A stretch of 64,000 nucleotides of DNA, from the NCBI GenBank assembly GCA_037783545.1, contig JBBELK010001194.1, forward strand, positions 62,001 to 126,000. Direction: 5' to 3'. This DNA comes from Henricia sp. BOLD:AAB3569 (Eukaryota > Echinodermata > Asteroidea > Spinulosida > Echinasteridae). The notes beneath the pieces were generated by a model. It saw nothing but the letters and a program-made list of their open reading frames with translations. It was not told the origin of the DNA and searched no databases. A program made the translations under genes and the position numbers. Positions 26,554 through 38,151 of this stretch are shown here, one piece after another. How positions within the stretch are numbered: position 1 is the first letter of the stretch; the number at the start of each line of letters is the position of its first letter.

Positions 26554-28103
26554 ATGACGGAGAAATTTCAGAGTTTAGGGAAAACGGAGCTCGGCTGCGT
26601 GGTTATTCCCCTAACCGTGGCTGTTGGGACACCCTGCGCATGCGCCGCGCTGGTGTACATTTGTACGGCCGTTGACTCACCCCAGATTGTGACGGGAATT
26701 AGGTCAAAGTGTGTCCCAAATGCCGGCAAATTTGGAAATCAAGGAATTTTCCAACCAACTTCAAATTTTGCATGCTCCAAACTGTATATATTCCGCACTT
26801 GTCATGCAAAATTGATAGATTTTCGCTGGGAAATGACGGAGAAATTTCAGAGTTTAGGGAAAACGGAGCTCGGCTGCGTGGTTATTTCCCTAAACGTGTC
26901 TGTTGGGACACCCTGCGCCGCGCTGGTGTACATTTGTACGGCCGTTGACTCACCCCAGATTGTGACGGGAATTAGGTCAAAGTGTGTCCCAAATGCCGGC
27001 AAATTTGGAAATCAAGGAATTTTCCAACCAACTTCAAATTTTGCATGCTCCAAACTGTATATATTCCGCACTTGTCATGCAAAATTGACAGATTTTCGCT
27101 GGGAAATGACGGAGAAATTTCAGAGTTTAGGGAAAACGGAGCTCGGCTGCGTGGTTATTCCCCTAACCGTGGCTGTTGGGACACCCTGCGCATGCGCCGC
27201 GCTGGTGTACATTTGTACGGCCGTTGACTCGCCCCAGATTGTGACGGGAATTAGGTCAAAGTGTGTCCCAAATGCCGGCAAATTTGGAAATCAAGGAATT
27301 TTCCAACCAACTTCAAATTTTGCATGCTCCAAACTGTATATATTCTGCACTTGTCATGCAAAATTGACAGATTTTCGCTGGGAAATGACGGAGAAATTTC
27401 AGAGTTTAGGGAAAACGGAGCTCGGCTGCGTGGTTATTCCCCTAACCGTGGCTGTTGGGACACCCTGCGCATGCGCCGCGCTGGTGTACATTTGTACGGC
27501 CGTTGACTCGCCCCAGATTGTGACGGGAATTAGGTCAAAGTGTGTCCCAAATGCCGGCAAATTTGGAAATCAAGGAATTTTCCAACCAACTTCAAATTTT
27601 GCATGCTCCAAACTGTATATATTCCGCACTTGTCATGCAAAATTGACAGATTTTCGCTGGGAAATGACGGAGAAATTTCAGAGTTTGGGGAAAACGGAGC
27701 TCGGCTGCGTGGTTATTCCCCTAACCGTGGCTGTTGGGACACCCTGCGCATGCGCCGCGCTGGTGTACATTTGTACGGCCGTTGACTCACCCTAGATTGT
27801 GACGGGAATAAGGTCAAAGTGTGTCCCAAATGCCGGCAAATTTGGAAATCAAGGAATTTTCCAACCAACTTCAAATTTTGCATGCTCCAAACTGTATATA
27901 TTCCGCACTTGTCATGCAAAATTGACAGATTTTCGCTGGGAAATGACGGAGAAATTTCAGAGTTTAGGGAAAACGGAGCTCGGCTGCGTGGTTATTCCCC
28001 TAACCGTGGCTGTTGGGGCACCCTGCGCCGCGCTGGTGTACATTTGTACGGCCGTTGACTCATCCCAGATTGTGACGGGAATTAGGTCAAAGTGTGTCCC
28101 AAA
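25990..28103 (+). repeat. About 2.1-kb duplicate, copy 1 (offset 4,143)
   Basis: Matches 30133-32246 across monomers 26002 to 27943: 145T-243T; 55T-235T; 263T; 55T-62A-67T; two 126G copies; the 130T-147A copy; then the first half of a 76G-127T copy. Private differences include T at 27346 in copy 1 and G at 31464 in copy 2. Confidence 0.87.
26852..26895 (+). other. Telomere-like inverted repeat, perfect 11-bp form
   Basis: GTTTAGGGAAA (positions 20-30) faces its exact reverse complement TTTCCCTAAAC (53-63) across a 22-nt spacer containing GAGCTC. The consensus monomer has the same arms with mismatches at 55 and 62. The 55T variants (14 monomers) restore a 9-bp stem, and 55T-62A (starts 26833, 30976 and 38977) restores 11 bp. 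The arm contains one TTTAGGG heptamer, the plant-type telomere unit, but it is never tandem. Confidence 0.85.
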
Positions 28104-30132
28104 TGTCGGCAAATTTGGAAATCAAGGAATTTTCCAACCAACTTCAAATTTTGCATGCTCCAAACTATATATATTCCGCACTTGTCATGCAAAATTGACA
28201 GATTTTCGCAAGGAAATGACGGAGAAATTTCAGAGTTTAGGAAAAACGGAGCTCGGCTGCGTGGTTATTCCCCTAACCGTGGCTGTTGGGACACCCTGCG
28301 CATGCGCCGCGCTGGTGTACATTTGTACGGCCGTTGACTCACCCCAGATTGTGACGGGAATTAGGTCAAAGTGTGTCCCAAATGCCGGCAAATTTGGAAA
28401 TCAAGGAATTTTCCAACCAACTTCAAATTTTGCATGCTCCAAACTGTATATATTCCGCACTTGTCATGCAAAATTGATAGATTTTCGCTGGGAAATGACG
28501 GAGAAATTTCAGAGTTTAGGGAAAACGGAGCTCGGCTGCGTGGTTATTCCCCTAACCGTGGCTGTTGGGACACCCTGCGCCGCGCTGGTGTACATTTGTA
28601 CGGCCGTTGACTCATCCCAGATTGTGACGGGAATTAGGTCAAAGTGTGTCCCAAATGCCGGCAAATTTGGAAATCAAGGAATTTTCCAACCAACTTCCAA
28701 TTTTGCATGCTCCAAACTGTATATATTCCGCACTTGTCATGCAAAATTGACAGATTTTCGCTAGGAAATGACGGAGAAATTTCAGAGTTTAGGGAAAACG
28801 GAGCTCGGCTGCGTGGTTATTCCCCTAACCGTGGCTGTTGGGACACCCTGCGCCGCGCTGGTGTACATTTGTACGGCCGTTGACTCACCCCAGATTGTGA
28901 CGGGATTTAGGTCAAAGTGTGTCCCAAATGCCGGCAAATTTGGAAATCAAGGAATTTTCCAACCAACTTCAAATTTTGCATGCTCCAAACTGTATATATT
29001 CCGCACTTGTCATGCAAAATTGACAGATTTTCGCTAGGAAATGACGGAGAAATTTCAGAGTTTAGGGAAAACGGAGCTCGGCTGCGTGGTTATTCCCCTA
29101 ACCGTGGCTGTTGGGACACCCTGCGCCGCGCTGGTGTACATTTGTACGGCCGTTGACTCACCCCAGATTGTGACGGGATTTAGGTCAAAGTGTGTCCCAA
29201 ATGCCGGCAAATTTGGAAATCAAGGAATTTTCCAACCAACTTCAAATTTTGCATGCTCCAAACTGTATATATTCCGCACTTGTCATGCAAAATTGACAGA
29301 TTTTCGCAAGGAAATGACGGAGAAATTTCAGAGTTTAAGAAAAACGGAGCTCGGCTGCGTGGTTATTCCCCTAACCGTGGCTGTTGGGACACCCTGCTCA
29401 TGCGCCGCGCTGGTGTACATTTGTACGGCCGTTGACTCACCCCAGATTGTGACGGGAATTAGGTCAAAGTGTGTCCCAAATGCCGGCAAATTTGGAAATC
29501 AAGGAATTTTCCAACCAACTTCAAATTTTGCATGCTCCAAACTGTATATATTCCGCACTTGTCATGCAAAATTGACAGATTTTCGCTGGGAAATGACGGA
29601 GAAATTTCAGAGTTTAGGGAAAACGGAGCTCGGCTGCGTGGTTATTCCCCTAACCGTGGCTGTTGGGACACCCTGCGCATGCGCCGCGCTGGTGTACATT
29701 TGTACGGCCGTTGACTCACCCCAGATTGTGACGGGAATTAGGTCAAAGTGTGTCCCAAATGCCGGCAAATTTGGAAATCAAGGAATTTTCCAACCAACTT
29801 CAAATTTTGCATGCTCCAAACTGTATATATTCCGCACTTGTCATGCAAAATTGACAGATTTTCGCTGGGAAATGACGGAGAAATTTCAGAGTTTAGGGAA
29901 AACGGAGCTCGGCTGCGTGGTTATTCCCCTAACCGTGGCTGTTGGGGCACCCTGCGCCGCGCTGGTGTACATTTGTACGGCCGTTGACTCATCCCAGATT
30001 GTGACGGGAATTAGGTCAAAGTGTGTCCCAAATGTCGGCAAATTTGGAAATCAAGGAATTTTCCAACCAACTTCAAATTTTGCATGCTCCAAACTGTATA
30101 TATTCCGCACTTGTCATGCAAAATTGACAGAT

Positions 30133-32246
30133 TTTCGCAAGGAAATGACGGAGAAATTTCAGAGTTTAGGGAAAACGGAGCTCGGCTGCGTGGTTATTCC
30201 CCTAACCGTGGCTGTTGGGACACCCTGCGCATGCGCCGCGCTGGTGTACATTTGTACGGCCGTTGACTCACCCCAGATTGTGACGGGATTTAGGTCAAAG
30301 TGTGTCCCAAATGCCGGCAAATTTGGAAATCAAGGAATTTTCCAACCAACTTCAAATTTTGCATGCTCCAAACTGTATATATTCCGTACTTGTCATGCAA
30401 AATTGACAGATTTTCGCTGGGAAATGACGGAGAAATTTCAGAGTTTAGGGAAAACGGAGCTCGGCTGCGTGGTTATTTCCCTAACCGTGGCTGTTGGGAC
30501 ACCCTGCGCCGCGCTGGTGTACATTTGTACGGCCGTTGACTCACCCCAGATTGTGACGGGAATTAGGTCAAAGTGTGTCCCAAATGCCGGCAAATTTGGA
30601 AATCAAGGAATTTTCCAACCAACTTCAAATTTTGCATGCTCCAAACTGTATTTATTCCGCACTTGTCATGCAAAATTGACAGATTTTCGCTGGGAAATGA
30701 CGGAGAAATTTCAGAGTTTAGGGAAAACGGAGCTCGGCTGCGTGGTTATTCCCCTAACCGTGGCTGTTGGGACACCCTGCGCATGCGCCGCGCTGGTGTA
30801 CATTTGTACGGCCGTTGACTCACCCCAGATTGTGACGGGAATTAGGTCAAAGTGTGTCCCAAATGCCGGCAAATTTGGAAATCAAGGAATTTTCCAACCA
30901 ACTTCAAATTTTGCATGCTCCAAACTGTATATATTCCGCACTTGTCATGCAAAATTGATAGATTTTCGCTGGGAAATGACGGAGAAATTTCAGAGTTTAG
31001 GGAAAACGGAGCTCGGCTGCGTGGTTATTTCCCTAAACGTGTCTGTTGGGACACCCTGCGCCGCGCTGGTGTACATTTGTACGGCCGTTGACTCACCCCA
31101 GATTGTGACGGGAATTAGGTCAAAGTGTGTCCCAAATGCCGGCAAATTTGGAAATCAAGGAATTTTCCAACCAACTTCAAATTTTGCATGCTCCAAACTG
31201 TATATATTCCGCACTTGTCATGCAAAATTGACAGATTTTCGCTGGGAAATGACGGAGAAATTTCAGAGTTTAGGGAAAACGGAGCTCGGCTGCGTGGTTA
31301 TTCCCCTAACCGTGGCTGTTGGGACACCCTGCGCATGCGCCGCGCTGGTGTACATTTGTACGGCCGTTGACTCGCCCCAGATTGTGACGGGAATTAGGTC
31401 AAAGTGTGTCCCAAATGCCGGCAAATTTGGAAATCAAGGAATTTTCCAACCAACTTCAAATTTGGCATGCTCCAAACTGTATATATTCCGCACTTGTCAT
31501 GCAAAATTGACAGATTTTCGCTGGGAAATGACGGAGAAATTTCAGAGTTTAGGGAAAACGGAGCTCGGCTGCGTGGTTATTCCCCTAACCGTGGCTGTTG
31601 GGACACCCTGCGCATGCGCCGCGCTGGTGTACATTTGTACGGCCGTTGACTCGCCCCAGATTGTGACGGGAATTAGGTCAAAGTGTGTCCCAAATGCCGG
31701 CAAATTTGGAAATCAAGGAATTTTCCAACCAACTTCAAATTTTGCATGCTCCAAACTGTATATATTCCGCACTTGTCATGCAAAATTGACAGATTTTCGC
31801 TGGGAAATGACGGAGAAATTTCAGAGTTTGGGGAAAACGGAGCTCGGCTGCGTGGTTATTCCCCTAACCGTGGCTGTTGGGACACCCTGCGCATGCGCCG
31901 CGCTGGTGTACATTTGTACGGCCGTTGACTCACCCTAGATTGTGACGGGAATAAGGTCAAAGTGTGTCCCAAATGCCGGCAAATTTGGAAATCAAGGAAT
32001 TTTCCAACCAACTTCAAATTTTGCATGCTCCAAACTGTATATATTCCGCACTTGTCATGCAAAATTGACAGATTTTCGCTGGGAAATGACGGAGAAATTT
32101 CAGAGTTTAGGGAAAACGGAGCTCGGCTGCGTGGTTATTCCCCTAACCGTGGCTGTTGGGGCACCCTGCGCCGCGCTGGTGTACATTTGTACGGCCGTTG
32201 ACTCATCCCAGATTGTGACGGGAATTAGGTCAAAGTGTGTCCCAAA
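30133..32246 (+). repeat. About 2.1-kb duplicate, copy 2
   Basis: Partner of 25990-28103. It ends inside the chimeric monomer at 32086, which has 170C and TGG where the monomer at 27943 has 170T and AAG. Confidence 0.87.
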
Positions 32247-33195
32247 TGCCGGCAAATTTGGAAATCAAGGAATTTTCCAACCAACTTCAAATTTTGCATG
32301 CTCCAAACTGTATATATTCCGCACTTGTCATGCAAAATTGACAGATTTTCGCTGGGAAATGACGGAGAAATTTCAGAGTTTAGGGAAAACGGAGCTCGGC
32401 TGCGTGGTTATTCCCCTAACCGTGGCTGTTGGGACACCCTGCGCATGCGCAGCGCTGGTGTACATTTGTACGGCCGTTGACTCGCCCCAGATTGTGACGG
32501 GAATTAGGTCAAAGTGTGTCCCAAATGCCGGCAAATTTGGAAATCAAGGAATTTTCCAACCAACTTCAAATTTTGGATGCTCCAAACTGTATATATTCCG
32601 CACTTGTCATGCAAAATTGACAGATTTTCGCTGGGAAATGACGGAGAAATTTCAGAGTTTAGGGAAAACGGAGCTCGGCTGCGTGGTTATTCCCCTAACC
32701 GTGGCTGTTGGGACACCCTGCGCATGCGCCGCGCTGGTGCACATTTGTACGGCCGTTGACTCGCCCCAGATTGTGACGGGAATTAGGTCAAAGTGTGTCC
32801 CAAATGCCGGCAAATTTGGAAATCAAGGAATTTTCCAACCAACTTCAAATTTTGCATGCTCCAAACTGTATATATTCCGCACTTGTCATGCAAAATTGAC
32901 AGATTTTCGCTGGGAAATGACGGAGAAATTTCAGAGTTTGGGGAAAACGGAGCTCGGCTGCGTGGTTATTCCCCTAACCGTGGCTGTTGGGACACCCTGC
33001 GCATGCGCCGCGCTGGTGTACATTTGTACGGCCGTTGACTCACCCTAGATTGTGACGGGAATAAGGTCAAAGTGTGTCCCAAATGCCGGCAAATTTGGAA
33101 ATCAAGGAATTTTCCAACCAACTTCAAATTTTGCATGCTCCAAACTGTATATATTCCGCACTTGTCATGCAAAATTGACAGATTTTCGCTGGGAA
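31249..33195 (+). repeat. 1,110-bp tetramer, tandemly repeated
   Basis: Monomers 31249, 31528 and 31807, followed by S 32086, are repeated as 32359, 32638, 32917 and S 33196. The two 126G copies and the 130T-147A copy keep their order. The second set has private changes: a base change in the 83-96 GC block (32359), a TTTTGGATG change in the dyad arm (32359), and a TAC to CAC change at 103-105 (32638). Confidence 0.87.
32086..32358 (+). repeat. Chimeric S monomer (27943-type to 26833-type end)
   Basis: The 76G-127T start matches 27943, but 170C with terminal TGG leads into 126G monomers as after 26833. It is the return point that creates the 1,110-bp tetramer. Confidence 0.8.
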
Positions 33196-34572
33196 ATGAC
33201 GGAGAAATTTCAGAGTTTAGGGAAAACGGAGCTCGGCTGCGTGGTTATTCCCCTAACCGTGGCTGTTGGGGCACCCTGCGCCGCGCTGGTGTACATTTGT
33301 ACGGCCGTTGACTCATCCCAGATTGTGACGGGAATTAGGTCAAAGTGTGTCCCAAATGTCGGCAAATTTGGAAATCAAGGAATTTTCCAACCAACTTCAA
33401 ATTTTGCATGCTCCAAACTGTATATATTCCGCACTTGTCATGCAAAATTGACAGATTTTCGCAAGGAAATGACGGAGAAATTTCAGAGTTTAGGAAAAAC
33501 GGAGCTCGGCTGCGTGGTTATTCCCCTAACCGTGGCTGTTGGGACACCCTGCGCATGCGCCGCGCTGGTGTACATTTGTACGGCCGTTGACTCACCCCAG
33601 ATTGTGACGGGAATTAGGTCAAAGTGTGTCCCAAATGCCGGCAAATTTGGAAATCAAGGAATTTTCCAACCAACTTCAAATTTTGCATGCTCCAAACTGT
33701 ATATATTCCGCACTTGTCATGCAAAATTGATAGATTTTCGCTGGGAAATGACGGAGAAATTTCAGAGTTTAGGGAAAACGGAGCTCGGCTGCGTGGTTAT
33801 TCCCCTAACCGTGGCTGTTGGGGCACCCTGCGCCGCGCTGGTGTACATTTGTACGGCCGTTGACTCATCCCAGATTGTGACGGGAATTAGGTCAAAGTGT
33901 GTCCCAAATGCCGGCAAATTTGGAAATCAAGGAATTTTCCAACCAACTTCAAATTTTGCATGCTCCAAACTGTATATATTCCGCACTTGTCATGCAAAAT
34001 TGACAGATTTTCGCTAGGAAATGACGGAGAAATTTCAGAGTTTAGGGAAAACGGAGCTCGGCTGCGTGGTTATTCCCCTAACCGTGGCTGTTGGGACACC
34101 CTGCGCCGCGCTGGTGTACATTTGTACGGCCGTTGACTCACCCCAGATTGTGACGGGATTTAGGTCAAAGTGTGTCCCAAATGCCGGCAAATTTGGAAAT
34201 CAAGGAATTTTCCAACCAACTTCAAATTTTGCATGCTCCAAACTGTATATATTCCGCACTTGTCATGCAAAATTGACAGATTTTCGCAAGGAAATGACGG
34301 AGAAATTTCAGAGTTTAAGAAAAACGGAGCTCGGCTGCGTGGTTATTCCCCTAACCGTGGCTGTTGGGACACCCTGCGCATGCGCCGCGCTGGTGTACAT
34401 TTGTACGGCCGTTGACTCACCCCAGATTGTGACGGGAATTAGGTCAAAGTGTGTCCCAAATGCCGGCAAATTTGGAAATCAAGGAATTTTCCAACCAACT
34501 TCAAATTTTGCATGCTCCAAACTGTATATATTCCGCACTTGTCATGCAAAATTGACAGATTTTCGCTAGGAA

Positions 34573-35949
34573 ATGACGGAGAAATTTCAGAGTTTAGGGA
34601 AAACGGAGCTCGGCTGCGTGGTTATTCCCCTAACCGTGGCTGTTGGGGCACCCTGCGCCGCGCTGGTGTACATTTGTACGGCCGTTGACTCATCCCAGAT
34701 TGTGACGGGAATTAGGTCAAAGTGTGTCCCAAATGCCGGCAAATTTGAAAATCAAGGAATTTTCCAACCAACTTCAAATTTTGCATGCTCCAAACTGTAT
34801 ATATTCCGCACTTGTCATGCAAAATTGACAGATTTTCGCTAGGAAATGACGGAGAAATTTCAGAGTTTAGGGAAAACGGAGCTCGGCTGCGTGGTTATTC
34901 CCCTAACCGTGGCTGTTGGGACACCCTGCGCCGCGCTGGTGTACATTTGTACGGCCGTTGACTCACCCCAGATTGTGACGGGATTTAGGTCTAAGTGTGT
35001 CCCAAATGCCGGCAAATTTGGAAATCAAGGAATTTTCCAACCAACTTCAAATTTTGCATGCTCCAAACTGTATATATTCCGCACTTGTCATGCAAAATTG
35101 ACAGATTTTCGCTGGGAAATGACGGAGAAATTTCAGAGTTTAGGGAAAACGGAGCTCGGCTGCGTGGTTATTCCCCTAACCGTGGCTGTTGGGACACCCT
35201 GCGCATGCGCCGCGCTGGTGTACATTTGTACGGCCGTTGACTCACCCCAGATTGTGACGGGAATTAGGTCAAAGTGTGTCCCAAATGCCGGCAAATTTGG
35301 AAATCAAGGAATTTTCCAACCTACTTCAAATTTTGCATGCTCCAAACTGTATATATTCCGCACTTGTCATGCAAAATTGACAGATTTTCGCTGGGAAATG
35401 ACGGAGAAATTTCAGAGTTTAGGGAAAACGGAGCTCGGCTGCGTGGTTATTCCCCTAACCGTGGCTGTTGGGACACCCTGCGCCGCGCTGGTGTACATTT
35501 GTACGGCCGTTGACTCACCCCAGATTGTGACGGGAATTAGGTCAAAGTGTGTCCCAAATGCCGGAAAATTTGGAAATCAAGGAATTTTCCAACCAACTTC
35601 AAATTTTGCATGTTCCAAACTGTATATATTCCGCACTTCTCATGCAAAATTGATAGATTTTCGCTGGGAAATGACGGAGAAATTTCAGAGTTTAGGGAAA
35701 ACGGAGCTCGGCTGCGTGGTTATTCCCCTAACCGTGGCTGTTGGGACACCCTGCGCATGCCCCGCGCTGGTGTACATTTGTACGGCCGTTGACTCATCCC
35801 AGATTGTGACGGGAATTAGGTCAAAGTGTGTCCCAAATGCCGGCAAATTTGGAAATCAAGGAATTTTCCAACCAACTTCAAATTTTGCATGCTCCAAACT
35901 GTATATATTCCGCACTTGTCATGCAAAATTGATAGATTTTCGCTGGGAA
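34573..35949 (+). repeat. 2,202-bp octamer HOR, copy 1
   Basis: Five monomers shared with 36775-38151: 182A; 145T-153T; 204T; 174A with TGTTCC, CTTCTC and 263T; 91C-127T-263T. The next monomers differ (35950 ends AAG, 38152 ends TAG), so only part of the octamer repeats inside the window. Confidence 0.88.
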
Positions 35950-36774
35950 ATGACGGAGAAATTTCAGAGTTTAGGGAAAACGGAGCTCGGCTGCGTGGTT
36001 ATTCCCCTAACCGTGGCTGTTGGGGCACCCTGCGCCGCGCTGGTGTACATTTGTACGGCCGTTGACTCATCCCAGATTGTGACGGGAATTAGGTCAAAGT
36101 GTGTCCCAAATGCCGGCAAATTTGGAAATCAAGGAATTTTCCAACCAACTTCAAATTTTGCATGCTCCAAACTGTATATATTCCGCACTTGTCATGCAAA
36201 ATTGACAGATTTTCGCAAGGAAATGACGGAGAAATTTCAGAGTTTAGGGAAAACGGAGCTCGGCTGCGTGGTTATTCCCCTAACCGTGGCTGTTGGGACA
36301 CCCTGCGCCGCGCTGGTGTACATTTGTACGGCCGTTGACTCACCCCAGATTGTGACGGGAATTAGGTCAAAGTGTGTCCCAAATGCCGGCAAATTTGGAA
36401 ATCAAGGAATTTTCCAACCAACTTCAAATTTTGCATGCTCCAAACTGTATATATTCCGCACTTGTCATGCAAAATTGACAGATTTTCGCAAGGAAATGAC
36501 GGAGAAATTTCAGAGTTTAAGAAAAACGGAGCTCGGCTGCGTGGTTATTCCCCTAACCGTGGCTGTTGGGACACCCTGCGCATGCGCCGCGCTGGTGTAC
36601 ATTTGTACGGCCGTTGACTCACCCCAGATTGTGACGGGAATTAGGTCAAAGTGTGTCCCAAATGCCGGCAAATTTGGAAATCAAGGAATTTTCCAACCAA
36701 CTTCAAATTTTGCATGCTCCAAACTGTATATATTCCGCACTTGTCATGCAAAATTGATAGATTTTCGCTGGGAA

Positions 36775-38151
36775 ATGACGGAGAAATTTCAGAGTTTAGG
36801 GAAAACGGAGCTCGGCTGCGTGGTTATTCCCCTAACCGTGGCTGTTGGGGCACCCTGCGCCGCGCTGGTGTACATTTGTACGGCCGTTGACTCATCCCAG
36901 ATTGTGACGGGAATTAGGTCAAAGTGTGTCCCAAATGCCGGCAAATTTGAAAATCAAGGAATTTTCCAACCAACTTCAAATTTTGCATGCTCCAAACTGT
37001 ATATATTCCGCACTTGTCATGCAAAATTGACAGATTTTCGCTAGGAAATGACGGAGAAATTTCAGAGTTTAGGGAAAACGGAGCTCGGCTGCGTGGTTAT
37101 TCCCCTAACCGTGGCTGTTGGGACACCCTGCGCCGCGCTGGTGTACATTTGTACGGCCGTTGACTCACCCCAGATTGTGACGGGATTTAGGTCTAAGTGT
37201 GTCCCAAATGCCGGCAAATTTGGAAATCAAGGAATTTTCCAACCAACTTCAAATTTTGCATGCTCCAAACTGTATATATTCCGCACTTGTCATGCAAAAT
37301 TGACAGATTTTCGCTGGGAAATGACGGAGAAATTTCAGAGTTTAGGGAAAACGGAGCTCGGCTGCGTGGTTATTCCCCTAACCGTGGCTGTTGGGACACC
37401 CTGCGCATGCGCCGCGCTGGTGTACATTTGTACGGCCGTTGACTCACCCCAGATTGTGACGGGAATTAGGTCAAAGTGTGTCCCAAATGCCGGCAAATTT
37501 GGAAATCAAGGAATTTTCCAACCTACTTCAAATTTTGCATGCTCCAAACTGTATATATTCCGCACTTGTCATGCAAAATTGACAGATTTTCGCTGGGAAA
37601 TGACGGAGAAATTTCAGAGTTTAGGGAAAACGGAGCTCGGCTGCGTGGTTATTCCCCTAACCGTGGCTGTTGGGACACCCTGCGCCGCGCTGGTGTACAT
37701 TTGTACGGCCGTTGACTCACCCCAGATTGTGACGGGAATTAGGTCAAAGTGTGTCCCAAATGCCGGAAAATTTGGAAATCAAGGAATTTTCCAACCAACT
37801 TCAAATTTTGCATGTTCCAAACTGTATATATTCCGCACTTCTCATGCAAAATTGATAGATTTTCGCTGGGAAATGACGGAGAAATTTCAGAGTTTAGAGA
37901 AAACGGAGCTCGGCTGCGTGGTTATTCCCCTAACCGTGGCTGTTGGGACACCCTGCGCATGCCGCGCGCTGGTGTACATTTGTACGGCCGTTGACTCATC
38001 CCAGATTGTGACGGGAATTAGGTCAAAGTGTGTCCCAAATGCCGGCAAATTTGGAAATCAAGGAATTTTCCAACCAACTTCAAATTTTGCATGCTCCAAA
38101 CTGTATATATTCCGCACTTGTCATGCAAAATTGATAGATTTTCGCTGGGAA
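36775..38151 (+). repeat. 2,202-bp octamer HOR, copy 2
   Basis: Second copy of 34573-35949. The last monomer (37873) has two private changes: 26A, which alters TTTAGGG to TTTAGAG, and a G in the block just after GCATGC, giving GCATGCCGCGC. Confidence 0.88.

Larger units (their letters stand above)
25450..34572 (+). repeat. Array domain 4: 145T, 274A-275A and 130T families
   Basis: Thirty-three monomers. Copies ending AAG instead of TGG at 274-276 start at 25729, 27943, 29041, 29872, 33196 and 34021. The 145T type starts at 25450, 26002, 28768, 29041, 30145 and 34021. The 55T-62A-67T type starts at 26833 and 30976. Three near-identical L monomers (27664, 31807, 32917) carry a TTTGGGG change, 130T and 147A. 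The open frame running from 24619 (in domain 3) to 27795 is the longest in the window and ends at the 130T TAG. Relationships include offsets of 552, 1,110, 4,143 and 5,253 bp. Confidence 0.9.

Noticed and set aside
24619..27795. A giant repetitive, cysteine-rich protein gene (also 7282-9480, 17449-19647, 29041-31938, 34846-37044)
   Set aside because: Frames are open only because both main unit lengths divide by three. Stops at 274-276, frameshifting indels, lack of constraint on substitutions, and simultaneous open reading in a second frame all speak against coding.
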